This document shows, one piece after another, positions 38,833-47,256 of a stretch of DNA of 64,000 bases. The notes under the pieces are model-generated. The model saw only the letters and a program-made list of their open reading frames with translations. It made no database searches and had not been told where the DNA came from. The stretch covers positions 4,736-68,735 of the forward strand of contig DKUN01000019.1 in the NCBI GenBank assembly GCA_002490725.1. The letters are read 5' to 3'. The stretch's first letter is position 1. Every line of letters begins with the position of its first letter. Origin of the DNA: Porphyromonadaceae bacterium UBA7203 (GTDB lineage Bacteria; Bacteroidota; Bacteroidia; Bacteroidales; Muribaculaceae). Both the position numbers and the translations under genes were made by a program.

Positions 38833-40620
38833 TCAGTCGAGTTTCAACACGGCGAGGAATGCCTTTTGCGGCACCTCGACCGAGCCGATCTGCTTCATGC
38901 GCTTTTTGCCCTTTTTTTGTTTTTCGAGCAGTTTGCGCTTTCGCGATATGTCGCCGCCGTAACACTTGGCAGTAACGTCTTTGCGCACGGCTTTGATTGT
39001 TTCGCGGGCAATAATTTTTGCTCCGATTGCGGCCTGGATGGCTATGTCGAATTGCTGGCGCGGAATTAACTCCTTAAGTTTTTCGCACATGCGGCGTCCG
39101 AAGGTGACCGAATTGTCTACGTGGGTCAGGGTCGACAGGGCGTCGACGCTCTCGCCGTTGAGCAGAATGTCGAGTTTGACGAGTTTGCTCTCGCGGAAGT
39201 CGTGGAGGTGATAGTCAAACGATGCGTAACCTTTAGAAATCGATTTCAGTTTGTCGTAGAAGTCGATTACGATTTCGCCCAGGGGCATGTCGAAAATCAT
39301 TTCCATGCGGTTGCCGGAAATGTATTCCTGCTTGACGAGTTCGCCGCGTTTCCCAAGGCAAAGTGTCATAATCGGGCCTATATAGTCGGCGGCGGTGATG
39401 ACCGAGGCGCGGATATACGGCTCTTCGATGTGGTCAATGAGGGTGGGGTCGGGCAGGCCGGCCGGGTTGTGCACTTCGGTCATGTTGCCCTTTTTGTCGT
39501 AGACGCGATAGCTTACGTTGGGAACCGTCGTGATGACGTTCATGTCAAATTCGCGGTCAAGGCGCTCCTGGATAATCTCCATGTGGAGCAGGCCGAGAAA
39601 GCCGCAGCGGAAGCCGAAACCGAGGGCTACGGAGCTTTCGGGCTGGAATGTCAGCGAGGCGTCGTTGAGCTGAAGTTTCTCGAGCGAGGAGCGCAGATTC
39701 TCGAAGTCTTCGGTTTCGATGGGATAGACGCCGGCAAAGACCATGGGCTTGACCTCTTCGAAGCCGTCGATAGCCGATTCGCAGGGGCGCTCCACGTGAG
39801 TGATGGTGTCGCCTACCTTGACTTCCTTGCTCGTCTTGATGCCTGAAATGATATATCCGACATTACCGGCCGAGATTACCTTGCGCGGGTTCATGTCAAG
39901 GCGCAAAATGCCGATTTCATCGGCGTGATACTCCTTGCCGGTGCTGACGAACTTTACGAAGTCGCCGGTGTTGAGCGTGCCGTTGACAATCTTGAAGTAG
40001 GCAATGATGCCGCGGAATGGGTTGAATACCGAGTCGAAAATCAGGGCCTGGAGCGGAGCTTCCGGGTCGCCTTCGGGCGCCGGGATGCGCTCTATGATGG
40101 CCTGCAGAATGTCGGGCACGCCCATGCCGGTCTTGCCAGAGGCGCGGATAATCTCTTCGGGTTTGCAGCCGAGCAGGTCAACAATCTGGTCCTCGACCTC
40201 TTCGGGTTTGGCCGAATCGAGGTCGCATTTGTTGAGCACGGGTATGATTTCCAGGTCATTGTCGATGGCCATGTAGAGATTCGATATGGTCTGGGCCTGG
40301 ATGCCCTGCGAGGCATCGACAATGAGCAGAGCGCCCTCGCATGCTGCAATCGAGCGCGACACCTCGTAGGAAAAGTCGACGTGTCCGGGGGTGTCAATGA
40401 GGTTCAGCACGTAGCGCTCGCCGTTGAGCTCGTAGTCCATCTGAATGGCGTGGCTCTTGATGGTGATGCCGCGTTCGCGCTCGAGGTCCATGTCGTCGAG
40501 TACTTGGGCCTCCATGTCTTTCTGGCTGACTGTGTGGGTATATTCGAGCAGACGGTCGGCCAGTGTGCTCTTGCCGTGGTCAATGTGGGCTATTATGCAA
40601 AAATTGCGGATATTTTTCAT
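38833..40620 (-). CDS. lepA: Elongation factor 4 (LepA), back-translocating GTPase
   Basis: 595 aa, standard length. It has G1 [14 protein letters not shown] near residue 10, [12 protein letters not shown] as switch I, G3 [16 protein letters not shown]4 NKCDLDSA, and the LepA-specific C-terminal domain ending in [32 protein letters not shown]. It acts on stalled ribosomes. The -33 region of its promoter lies inside the cydB terminator palindrome. Confidence 0.97.
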   Translation of the reverse strand: MKNIRNFCIIAHIDHGKSTLADRLLEYTHTVSQKDMEAQVLDDMDLERERGITIKSHAIQMDYELNGERYVLNLIDTPGHVDFSYEVSRSIAACEGALLIVDASQGIQAQTISNLYMAIDNDLEIIPVLNKCDLDSAKPEEVEDQIVDLLGCKPEEIIRASGKTGMGVPDILQAIIERIPAPEGDPEAPLQALIFDSVFNPFRGIIAYFKIVNGTLNTGDFVKFVSTGKEYHADEIGILRLDMNPRKVISAGNVGYIISGIKTSKEVKVGDTITHVERPCESAIDGFEEVKPMVFAGVYPIETEDFENLRSSLEKLQLNDASLTFQPESSVALGFGFRCGFLGLLHMEIIQERLDREFDMNVITTVPNVSYRVYDKKGNMTEVHNPAGLPDPTLIDHIEEPYIRASVITAADYIGPIMTLCLGKRGELVKQEYISGNRMEMIFDMPLGEIVIDFYDKLKSISKGYASFDYHLHDFRESKLVKLDILLNGESVDALSTLTHVDNSVTFGRRMCEKLKELIPRQQFDIAIQAAIGAKIIARETIKAVRKDVTAKCYGGDISRKRKLLEKQKKGKKRMKQIGSVEVPQKAFLAVLKLD

Positions 40621-40645
40621 TCTGTTTGTAAAGCGTTTCAGAGTG

Positions 40646-40653
40646 CAAAATTA
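40646..40653 (-). promoter_or_regulatory. -7 box of lepA
   Basis: The minus strand reads TAATTTTG. The predicted start is near 40642 with a 22-nt leader. The base 20 nt upstream falls within the stem of the terminator at 40662-40683, where CTTG stands in for TTTG. Confidence 0.6.
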
Positions 40654-40661
40654 CGCAAAAT

Positions 40662-40683
40662 CCCCCACTTGCGCAAGTGGGGG
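40662..40683 (-). terminator. Perfect 22-nt palindrome, terminator of the cyd operon
   Basis: A 9-bp stem of five C, then ACTT, closes on a GCGC loop and is perfectly symmetric. It is 21 bp past the cydB stop and followed by ATTTTGCG on the minus strand. It also overlaps the lepA -33 position. Confidence 0.75.
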
Positions 40684-40704
40684 ACTATAAGCCGCAGGGG
40701 CTTG

Positions 40705-41844
40705 TTAATATTCGGGTCCGCGCGATAGTTCGTCGACCGATACGGGGCAGGAGGTCATGCGATACCACACGTAGGCAATGTAGGCGACCACGAAGGGAAT
40801 GACCAGGCTGACCCAGCTCATTACGGTCAGAGTGAACTCCGACGAGGAGCTGTTGGCGAGCGTGAGCGATGACTGAAGGTCGGTCCGCGACGGGTAGAAG
40901 CTGGTGGAGTTATAGCCGAGCACCCAGAAGAGGCTCAGCACGACCAGCACCGTGCCGGCTCCGATATACCACATGGCGTGGGCGAATGTGGTGCGGATAA
41001 GCACGCCCATGATTGCCCAGAGCACCAGAACGACGCCGACAATCAGGGTCAGGGCGGCCCACCACATTTCGGTGAAGTTGTGCAGATAGCCGTTGGGCAC
41101 TACGCTGACCGTGCCGTCAGGGCCGGCCACGTAGGCGGGCGCCATGAGCAGCATGGCGAGAAAAACCAGAAAGAGAGGCACGAACAGGGCTGCGTTGACC
41201 AGCACCTGGCGCGTGAGCCGGCGGCGCAGAGTGGCGTCGGTGGTAATGGTTTCGAGCAGATATATGGCGCCCTCGATGCGTGCGAGCAGCAGAATCACCA
41301 GGCCCAGGCACACACATTTGAAGTCGGCCAGTGCCTCAAGGCCGTGGAGCGGGTTGTTCCAGGTCGAGATGACCGGATTACGGGGGTCGAGAATGTTCTG
41401 GCGGTTAACGGTGAATTCGGCTCCGAAAAAGAGGGTGCCCACTGCCACTCCGAGCAGCAAGCAGCCGAAGCAGCCGTTGATGAACAGCAGCACGTCGTAT
41501 GTGCGGGTGCCGTAAAGATTGCCCTTTTGGCGGCGGAACTCATAGCTGAACGCCTGGACTATGAATGAGAACAGAATCAGCATCCACAGCCAGTAGGCGC
41601 CGCCGAAACTGGTTGAATAAAACAGAGGGAATGAGGCGAAAAACGCTCCCCCGAAAACGACCAGCGTGGTGAACGTGAGCTCCCATTTCCGGCCGAGGCT
41701 GTTGACCATGAGCCGGCGGTCAGATTCTCGGCGCGCGCCGAGAATCATTGATTGGCCGCCCTGGACAAAGAGCATAAAAACGAGTATGGCGGCCAGCAAT
41801 GAAATCAGGAACCACCAGTAGTTTTGCAGACAGGTAATTGACAT
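40705..41844 (-). CDS. cydB: Cytochrome bd quinol oxidase subunit II
   Basis: 379 aa, eight to nine membrane helices. It pairs with CydA 9 bp upstream to form the high-affinity quinol oxidase of the inner membrane, which reduces oxygen to water. Characteristic segments include the N-terminal LQNYWWFLISLLAAILVFMLFVQGGQSM and the helix with RRQKGNLYGTRTYD. In a mostly anaerobic gut bacterium it permits nanaerobic respiration and oxygen scavenging. It is the last gene of the cluster, before a palindromic terminator. Confidence 0.95.
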   Translation of the reverse strand: MSITCLQNYWWFLISLLAAILVFMLFVQGGQSMILGARRESDRRLMVNSLGRKWELTFTTLVVFGGAFFASFPLFYSTSFGGAYWLWMLILFSFIVQAFSYEFRRQKGNLYGTRTYDVLLFINGCFGCLLLGVAVGTLFFGAEFTVNRQNILDPRNPVISTWNNPLHGLEALADFKCVCLGLVILLLARIEGAIYLLETITTDATLRRRLTRQVLVNAALFVPLFLVFLAMLLMAPAYVAGPDGTVSVVPNGYLHNFTEMWWAALTLIVGVVLVLWAIMGVLIRTTFAHAMWYIGAGTVLVVLSLFWVLGYNSTSFYPSRTDLQSSLTLANSSSSEFTLTVMSWVSLVIPFVVAYIAYVWYRMTSCPVSVDELSRGPEY

Positions 41845-41853
41845 GGCAATGAA

Positions 41854-43350
41854 TCAGGCTTTGTGAATCTTGTTTAACATTATGCTGATTTCGGCAACGA
41901 GCAGCATGGTGAACACTGCGGCAAAAAGCCAGAATGTCAGTTCGACGCTCGATGCCGACAGGGCGGAGATGGCGGCGCGGGTAGGCATTATATCCTGGAT
42001 TACCCATGGCTGACGGCCTACTTCGGCGCATATCCAGCCCGACTGCGAGCAAATCCAGGCGGCGGCAATCGAGAGCATGCCGATCCATGAAGCTGCCAGA
42101 GTTGAGAGCAGACGGTGGCGCTTATAAGCCAGCAGCAGGGCCACGATGAAAAATGCAATCATATATCCGCCGAGCGCTACCATGGTGTGGAATGCGTAGA
42201 ACGACATTGCAACCGGCGGAATCAGTTCGGCCGGATTGTCAAAGTAGCCGTAGCCGAAAAATTCATAGTTTTCGCGCAGCGTTGCGAGGGCTTCGTCCGA
42301 ACCGGTGGCTCCATATTCAGCCAAAGCCTCGCGGGCCAGGGCGCCGCGGCGCATGCGCTCGGGATAGCTGACGGGAGTGGCCGGCGAGCCGTTGACTATG
42401 TCGCAGATGCCGGGAACGTAGGCGTCGGCGTCACCTTTGGCAATCCACGACAGAGCGCCCGGCAATCCGATTTTGAACAGAAAGGGGTCGGCATCGTTGT
42501 CGAGCGTCTTTTCAGGGTTTAGAATGCCGAATGCAACCAGTTCGGTGTGGTTGCCACCGTTCCAGAGGCCCTCCATCGCCGCGAGCTTCATGGGCTGGGT
42601 GTTGCTGACGTCGACGGCCGACGAGTGGCCCGACATGCAGGTAATCAGAATGCCGGCCAGGCCGACCCAACCGCCGACTTTCACGGCCGGCAGGCCATAT
42701 TCGCTGTCGCGGCGGCGACGCATCATGTAGCAGCTCACGCCGACTACGAAGACGCCGCTTATTGCCCAGCCAGAGGTTACGGCATGGAGCAGCTTGTTGA
42801 GCGCCACGGGCGATAGCGCCACGGCCCAGAAGTCGGTCATTTCGTTGCGCATCGTGTCGGGGTTGAAGGTCATTCCGACCGGATACTGCATCCATGCGTT
42901 GGCTACCAGAATCCATAGGGCGGAAATCATGGCGCCCAGAGCTGTGAGCCACGTTGCGGCGAGGTGGAATCTGCGGCTTACGCGGCCCCATCCGAGCACC
43001 ATCACTACGACGAATGTCGACTCCATGAAGAAGGCAAACAGGCCCTCGATGGCAAGCGGGGCGCCGAAAATGTCGCCCACAAACCATGAGTAGTTGCTCC
43101 AGTTGGTGCCGAATTCAAACTCGAGAATGATGCCGGTGGCAACGCCACACACAAAGTTGATGGCAAAAATCTTGGTCCAGAACATGGCGGTTGACAGCAT
43201 CTTTTCGGAGCCGGACCGCAACGCCAGCGTTTCCATAATAGCCACTATAATGGATAGGCCAAGCGTCAGAGGCACAAAAAGCCAGTGATACATAGCGGTG
43301 AGGGCAAATTGCCATCTCGACCACTCGACGACTGAAATCAAGTCAGGCAT
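41854..43350 (-). CDS. cydA: Cytochrome bd quinol oxidase subunit I
   Basis: 498 aa. It has the haem ligand His in ALTAMYHWLFVPLTLG near residue 22, the GRQPW segment (CAEVGRQPWVIQDIMPT near 440) typical of CydA, and further helices with GWGRVSRRFH and TSGWAISGVF. The quinol-binding Q loop is present between the central helices but its class cannot be assigned here. It is the catalytic subunit carrying haems b558, b595 and d. DUF4492 lies 50 bp upstream. Confidence 0.96.
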   Translation of the reverse strand: MPDLISVVEWSRWQFALTAMYHWLFVPLTLGLSIIVAIMETLALRSGSEKMLSTAMFWTKIFAINFVCGVATGIILEFEFGTNWSNYSWFVGDIFGAPLAIEGLFAFFMESTFVVVMVLGWGRVSRRFHLAATWLTALGAMISALWILVANAWMQYPVGMTFNPDTMRNEMTDFWAVALSPVALNKLLHAVTSGWAISGVFVVGVSCYMMRRRRDSEYGLPAVKVGGWVGLAGILITCMSGHSSAVDVSNTQPMKLAAMEGLWNGGNHTELVAFGILNPEKTLDNDADPFLFKIGLPGALSWIAKGDADAYVPGICDIVNGSPATPVSYPERMRRGALAREALAEYGATGSDEALATLRENYEFFGYGYFDNPAELIPPVAMSFYAFHTMVALGGYMIAFFIVALLLAYKRHRLLSTLAASWIGMLSIAAAWICSQSGWICAEVGRQPWVIQDIMPTRAAISALSASSVELTFWLFAAVFTMLLVAEISIMLNKIHKA

Positions 43351-43400
43351 AGCTAAAAAAAGGTAATAAGATTTTGGTTATGATGTAATTGTAGTTGATT

Positions 43401-43619
43401 CTATTTTGCCAGGGCTTCTCTGACGGCGGCTGCGCGCTTGGTGTCGGTCGAGTAGTCGGTGTTGAGGCGGTCGGGGAAAAAGAGCACCTTGAACAGCACG
43501 AGCAGGATGCCGATTTTAAGCAGCAGCAAAATCCACAGGTGTCGTCCTGTGGCCGAGGCAACAGAGCTGCGCCAGGCGTGAGAGTAGAAGTCACAGATAC
43601 GCTTCAGGAGTATTGTCAT
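43401..43619 (-). CDS. DUF4492 small membrane protein, cytochrome bd neighbour
   Basis: 72 aa with one hydrophobic helix (WILLLLKIGILLVLFKVLFFP, about 28-48), a basic N-terminus and a hydrophilic C-terminal tail. Members of DUF4492 sit just upstream of cydA in Bacteroidales. The start overlaps the DUF4136 gene by 29 nt. By position and size it may be an accessory subunit of the oxidase in the manner of CydX, but there is no sequence likeness to CydX, so this is inference. Confidence 0.85.
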   Translation of the reverse strand: MTILLKRICDFYSHAWRSSVASATGRHLWILLLLKIGILLVLFKVLFFPDRLNTDYSTDTKRAAAVREALAK

Positions 43620-44241
43620 AGGCTGTTTTCTTATTTTTATATTGAGGCAGCAGCGGCACGGGGAAGCGCGAATAGAGCTTATTGACCGCTTCGGCTATCT
43701 GCGACAGGTTGCGATACCGGCCACGACCGCCGTTGATAATCGTAGCCACTGAGGCTGAGAAGAGCGGGAGTTTCCGGTCAATGTCAATCATGTCGACCGT
43801 CAGTACTCCCTCCTTATATATGCCCGTAATAACCTGGGCATTGAGGTTCCAGTAATAATAGCGGGGGTAGATGAAGCTGCGGTAGTAGCCTCCCAGCGGA
43901 CCTGGGCCGAGGGCAAAGGGCGGGTAGGCTGTGTAGGCCGGAGCCGTGCTGATTTCGCGGCGCACTGTCACGGCAAAGTTGATGAGCAGTGGCGAGGAGG
44001 GGTCTTCAGTAAATCCGCGGGCCACCATTTGTTCGCGAATGGCTGCCGCGATGTTATAATAGGTCACCATTTCCATGCCTTCGGGCAGTTCGCCCTGGTC
44101 GGGGGTGACTATGCGGAATGTCTTGTAGTCTGCAAGGTCAGCGTTATTGTAGGTCTCCGAACTGACGAGAGTGAACGGAGAGCAACCGCTTAAAATAAGG
44201 GTTGCTGCGAGAACCATGACGGTCAGGTAGATGTTTTTCAT
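43591..44241 (-). CDS. DUF4136 family lipoprotein
   Basis: 216 aa from the ATG at 44241. A start at 44283 would put 14 residues in front of the lipoprotein signal MKNIYLTVMVLAATLILSGCSP and is rejected. The body fits the DUF4136 pattern of small envelope lipoproteins (DYKTFRIVTPDQ, AAIREQMVARGFTED, VLTVDMIDIDRKLPLFSASVATIINGG). Function is unknown. It is first in the transcript with DUF4492 and cydAB. Confidence 0.85.
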   Translation of the reverse strand: MKNIYLTVMVLAATLILSGCSPFTLVSSETYNNADLADYKTFRIVTPDQGELPEGMEMVTYYNIAAAIREQMVARGFTEDPSSPLLINFAVTVRREISTAPAYTAYPPFALGPGPLGGYYRSFIYPRYYYWNLNAQVITGIYKEGVLTVDMIDIDRKLPLFSASVATIINGGRGRYRNLSQIAEAVNKLYSRFPVPLLPQYKNKKTAYDNTPEAYL

Positions 44242-44349
44242 ATCGGATATACTATTTTTAATAGTTTTCAGATATAACAACAAAACGGGTCAAGACGTTC
44301 ATTTATTTTAACTTAACGGAGATTAAATTCATTAAATCGCGTTAAATCG

Positions 44350-44381
44350 TTTGGCTATAAGTGGTTTACGGACTATTTTTG
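44350..44381 (+). promoter_or_regulatory. Promoter of degQ
   Basis: TTTG (44350-44353), exactly 20 nt, then TATTTTTG (44374-44381): a full consensus match. The predicted start is near 44385, with a leader of about 69 nt. Confidence 0.85.
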
Positions 44382-44409
44382 CGCCACTGAGCTAAGTTTG
44401 ATTCACACG

Positions 44410-44440
44410 CAAATATAATAATTCACCATAAAATATCAAA
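44410..44440 (-). promoter_or_regulatory. Promoter of the DUF4136-DUF4492-cydAB operon
   Basis: The minus strand reads TTTG (44437-44440), 19 nt, then TATATTTG (44410-44417). The predicted start is near 44406, leaving a 165-nt leader that runs across the degQ promoter on the opposite strand. Confidence 0.7.
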
Positions 44441-44453
44441 ACGAAAAATCAAC

Positions 44454-45905
44454 ATGACAGACCTCAAGACGATCATTATGGCGACGGCTCTGCTTACCGT
44501 GACTGCAGGATGCACGGCCCAGCCGGCCACGCAGCCCGTTCAGGCATCAGGCGTGTATCCTGACTTTACGCAGGCCGCCGAGAGCACAATCAACGGCGTC
44601 GTGTCAATTAAAAGCTATGCAACTCCACGCCAGTCGCAAAGTTATCAGCAACAGGGCGGCTATGACCCGCTCTTCGACTTCTTTTTCGGCTCGCCGCAGC
44701 GCCGCCAGCAGCCTCAGCAGCGCCAGGCGCCCAAGGAGCAGCAGCTCGGACTCGGTTCGGGCGTGATTTTGAGTTCCGACGGCTATATTGCCACGAACCA
44801 CCATGTCATTCAGGGTGCCGAGCGCCTTCAGGTAACGCTTAACGACAACAGCACCTATGACGCCACGGTAGTAGGCTCTGACGAGACTACCGACCTTGCA
44901 CTGCTGAAAATCGACGCCACCGGTCTGCCCGTCATTCCGATGGGCAACAGCGACGACCTCAAGGTTGGCGAGTGGGTGCTTGCCGTAGGTAATCCTTTCG
45001 GTCTGACCTCGACCGTAACCGCCGGTATCGTTTCGGCCAAGGCGCGCCGCATCGGTTCGGCGGGTTCGCGCGGCGCCATGACCATCGACAGCTACATCCA
45101 GACCGACGCTGCCGTCAATTCCGGTAACTCGGGCGGTGCGCTCGTCAACATCCGCGGCGAACTCATAGGCATCAATGCTGCCATTTACTCCCAGACCGGC
45201 AACTATTCGGGCTATTCGTTTGCAATTCCGGCCAGCATCGTGACGAAGATTGTTGACGACCTCAAGCAGTATGGCACGGTGCAGCGCGCCGTTCTCGGCA
45301 TCAGTTTTATGGAGCTCAGCCCCGAACTGGCCAAGGAGAAGGGCATCACCGAAACCAACGACGGCATCTATGTCGGCGAGGTGATGGAGCGCTCGGCAGC
45401 TTTCGATGCCGGACTTAAGCCCGGCGACGTTATTATCGAGGTCGATGGCACCGCAACCCATTCGGCGGCCGTTTTCCAGGAGCTGATGGCCCGCGCGCGT
45501 CCCGGCCAGACAATTGAGATGACATATCTGCGCGATGGCAAGCGCCACTCCGCAAAGACCACTCTGCGCAACAACAACGGCACGACCTCGATTTCACAGC
45601 CGGGTGATTTTACCGAGCTCGGATGTGCCCTTCAGCCCCTGGGCGAGAGCGAGCTGCGCCGACTCGGCCTCCAGTCGGGCCTGCAGGTGAGCGGCCTTAC
45701 TGACGGCAAGTTCCGCGACGTCGGCATTCGCAAGGGATTCGTTATTCTTGAAGTCAACGGTCACCGCGTGCGCACCGTCGAGGAGATGGAGAAGGTCTAT
45801 GACGCCGTGGTCAAGTCTGCCTCTGACGACAAAGTACTCTTTATAAGCGGCATATATCCCACCGGCCGCAAAACCTACTATGCCGTCGACCTTTCGGCCG
45901 ACTGA
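44454..45905 (+). CDS. degQ: Do/DegQ family periplasmic serine protease (HtrA)
   Basis: 483 aa. The N-terminus resembles a lipoprotein signal (LLTVTAGCTAQ). A Gln/Arg-rich stretch at 60-100 (QRRQQPQQRQAP) precedes the trypsin-like domain with catalytic His in TNHHVIQGA, Asp in ETTDLALLKID and Ser in NSGNSGGAL. Two PDZ domains follow at about 290-375 and 385-480; the second is poorly conserved. It degrades or refolds damaged envelope proteins. It is monocistronic, with a strong promoter and terminator. Confidence 0.94.
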   Translation: MTDLKTIIMATALLTVTAGCTAQPATQPVQASGVYPDFTQAAESTINGVVSIKSYATPRQSQSYQQQGGYDPLFDFFFGSPQRRQQPQQRQAPKEQQLGLGSGVILSSDGYIATNHHVIQGAERLQVTLNDNSTYDATVVGSDETTDLALLKIDATGLPVIPMGNSDDLKVGEWVLAVGNPFGLTSTVTAGIVSAKARRIGSAGSRGAMTIDSYIQTDAAVNSGNSGGALVNIRGELIGINAAIYSQTGNYSGYSFAIPASIVTKIVDDLKQYGTVQRAVLGISFMELSPELAKEKGITETNDGIYVGEVMERSAAFDAGLKPGDVIIEVDGTATHSAAVFQELMARARPGQTIEMTYLRDGKRHSAKTTLRNNNGTTSISQPGDFTELGCALQPLGESELRRLGLQSGLQVSGLTDGKFRDVGIRKGFVILEVNGHRVRTVEEMEKVYDAVVKSASDDKVLFISGIYPTGRKTYYAVDLSAD

Positions 45906-45937
45906 TTCACTCAGACTTCTGTCTCATACACATAAAG

Positions 45938-45985
45938 TATCAGCCCGGCGAGTTCTTGATTGACTCGTCGGGCTGATAGTTTTTT
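45938..45985 (+). terminator. Intrinsic terminator of degQ
   Basis: A 16-bp stem (TATCAGCCCGGCGAGT with its partner, one G-U) and a 9-nt loop are followed by GTTTTTT, 33 bp past the stop. Confidence 0.92.
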
Positions 45986-46003
45986 GGGCGGTGGAGGTGA
46001 GGG

Positions 46004-47200
46004 CTACTTGCGGAATTCGGTCATGACGTCGGCCGGAGCTCGGCCTGCCTTGATTTTGTCGCGCATGAAGTCCATGTAGGGCGCCACGTGGGCAAAGAAG
46101 CGGCGATAGCCTTCACACAGATAGTTGATCGGTTCGTTGGCGGCGGTGCGCGCTATGCGGTTTTTTGGACACTCGCCGTTGCAGGCAAAGAGCCATTTGC
46201 ATTGGCGGCACCGGGCCGAGAGCGTGTTGCGCTTGGCGGCTCCGAAGGCGAGCTGTTTGGCCGACGTCATCATTTCAATGAAGGTCAAGTCGCGCAGGTT
46301 GCCGAGATAGTATTCGGGAAAAACGAAGTGGTCGCAGCAGTAAACGTTGCCGTTATATTCCATTACCGCGGCGTGGCCACACTCCTTGTCGAGCGAGCAC
46401 ACTCCTGGCGGAACGCCACACCAGTTGGCCAGCGTGGAGTCAAATATCTGCACGAATACCCTGCCTACGTCTTCCTTGACCCACAGGTCGAAGAGTCTGC
46501 ACAGAAACTCGCCCCACTGCTCGGGGCTGACTGAGAAATCGGCGAGGCTTCCGCGTTCAATGGGCGAGGCGATATCGTCGTTGCCGGTCAGGCGCTCTAC
46601 AATCGGGGTGAACTGTATGTAGCGGCAGCCGATTGATTTGAAGAAGTAATAGAACTCCTCGGGGTGGTCGGCGTTGTAGTCGTTGATAACTGCCATCGCG
46701 TTCCACTCAACTCCGTGGGAGTTGAGCATGCGAATGCCGCTCATTACCCGCAGAAACGACGGCTTGCCGTCGCGCGAGCGGCGATATTCGTCGTGAAACT
46801 CCTGCGGTCCGTCAATGCTGATACCGACGAGCCAGCCGTTGTCGCGCAGAAAGCGACACCACTCTTCGGTCAGCATGGTGCCGTTGGTCTGCAGGCAGTT
46901 GAGCACGCGGCGCCCGCCGCTGTAGCGTGCCTGCAGTTCCATGGCCTTTTTGTAGAACGAGAGCGGACGCAGCATCGCTTCTCCGCCATGCCAGGTAAAG
47001 TTGACGTCGTCGGCGGTCTGGGCTTCGAAGTAGCGCTTGATGTAGAGTTCAAGCATTTCGTCGCTCATATATGCTTTCGAGTCCCCGGGGGCGTAGAAGC
47101 GGCGCTTGTCGAGATAGTAACAGTAGGAACACGCCAGGTTGCATGTCGAGCCGGCCGGCTTGACCATGACGTAGAGCGGCTTTTTGTCAAAAGGATTCAT
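46004..47200 (-). CDS. Radical SAM/SPASM anaerobic sulfatase-maturating enzyme (anSME type)
   Basis: 398 aa. The radical SAM motif is CNLACSYCYYLDK near residue 19, the N-terminal half is anSME-like (NFTWHGGEAMLRPLSFYKKAM), and the SPASM Cys set is in the C-terminal half (GVCSLDKECGHAAVMEYNGNVYCCDHFVFPEY and CRQCKWLFACNGECPKNR). Such enzymes turn a sulfatase Cys or Ser into formylglycine, needed for host mucin and glycosaminoglycan desulfation. No sulfatase is encoded in this window, so it acts in trans. It is 56 bp downstream of the tricorn-like protease gene. Confidence 0.88.
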   Translation of the reverse strand: MNPFDKKPLYVMVKPAGSTCNLACSYCYYLDKRRFYAPGDSKAYMSDEMLELYIKRYFEAQTADDVNFTWHGGEAMLRPLSFYKKAMELQARYSGGRRVLNCLQTNGTMLTEEWCRFLRDNGWLVGISIDGPQEFHDEYRRSRDGKPSFLRVMSGIRMLNSHGVEWNAMAVINDYNADHPEEFYYFFKSIGCRYIQFTPIVERLTGNDDIASPIERGSLADFSVSPEQWGEFLCRLFDLWVKEDVGRVFVQIFDSTLANWCGVPPGVCSLDKECGHAAVMEYNGNVYCCDHFVFPEYYLGNLRDLTFIEMMTSAKQLAFGAAKRNTLSARCRQCKWLFACNGECPKNRIARTAANEPINYLCEGYRRFFAHVAPYMDFMRDKIKAGRAPADVMTEFRK

Positions 47201-47256
47201 TCGTTTTGTTCTGCTTGTGCCTCCGGCGTGTTGTCTGTCTGAGCAGTTGTGGCGGA

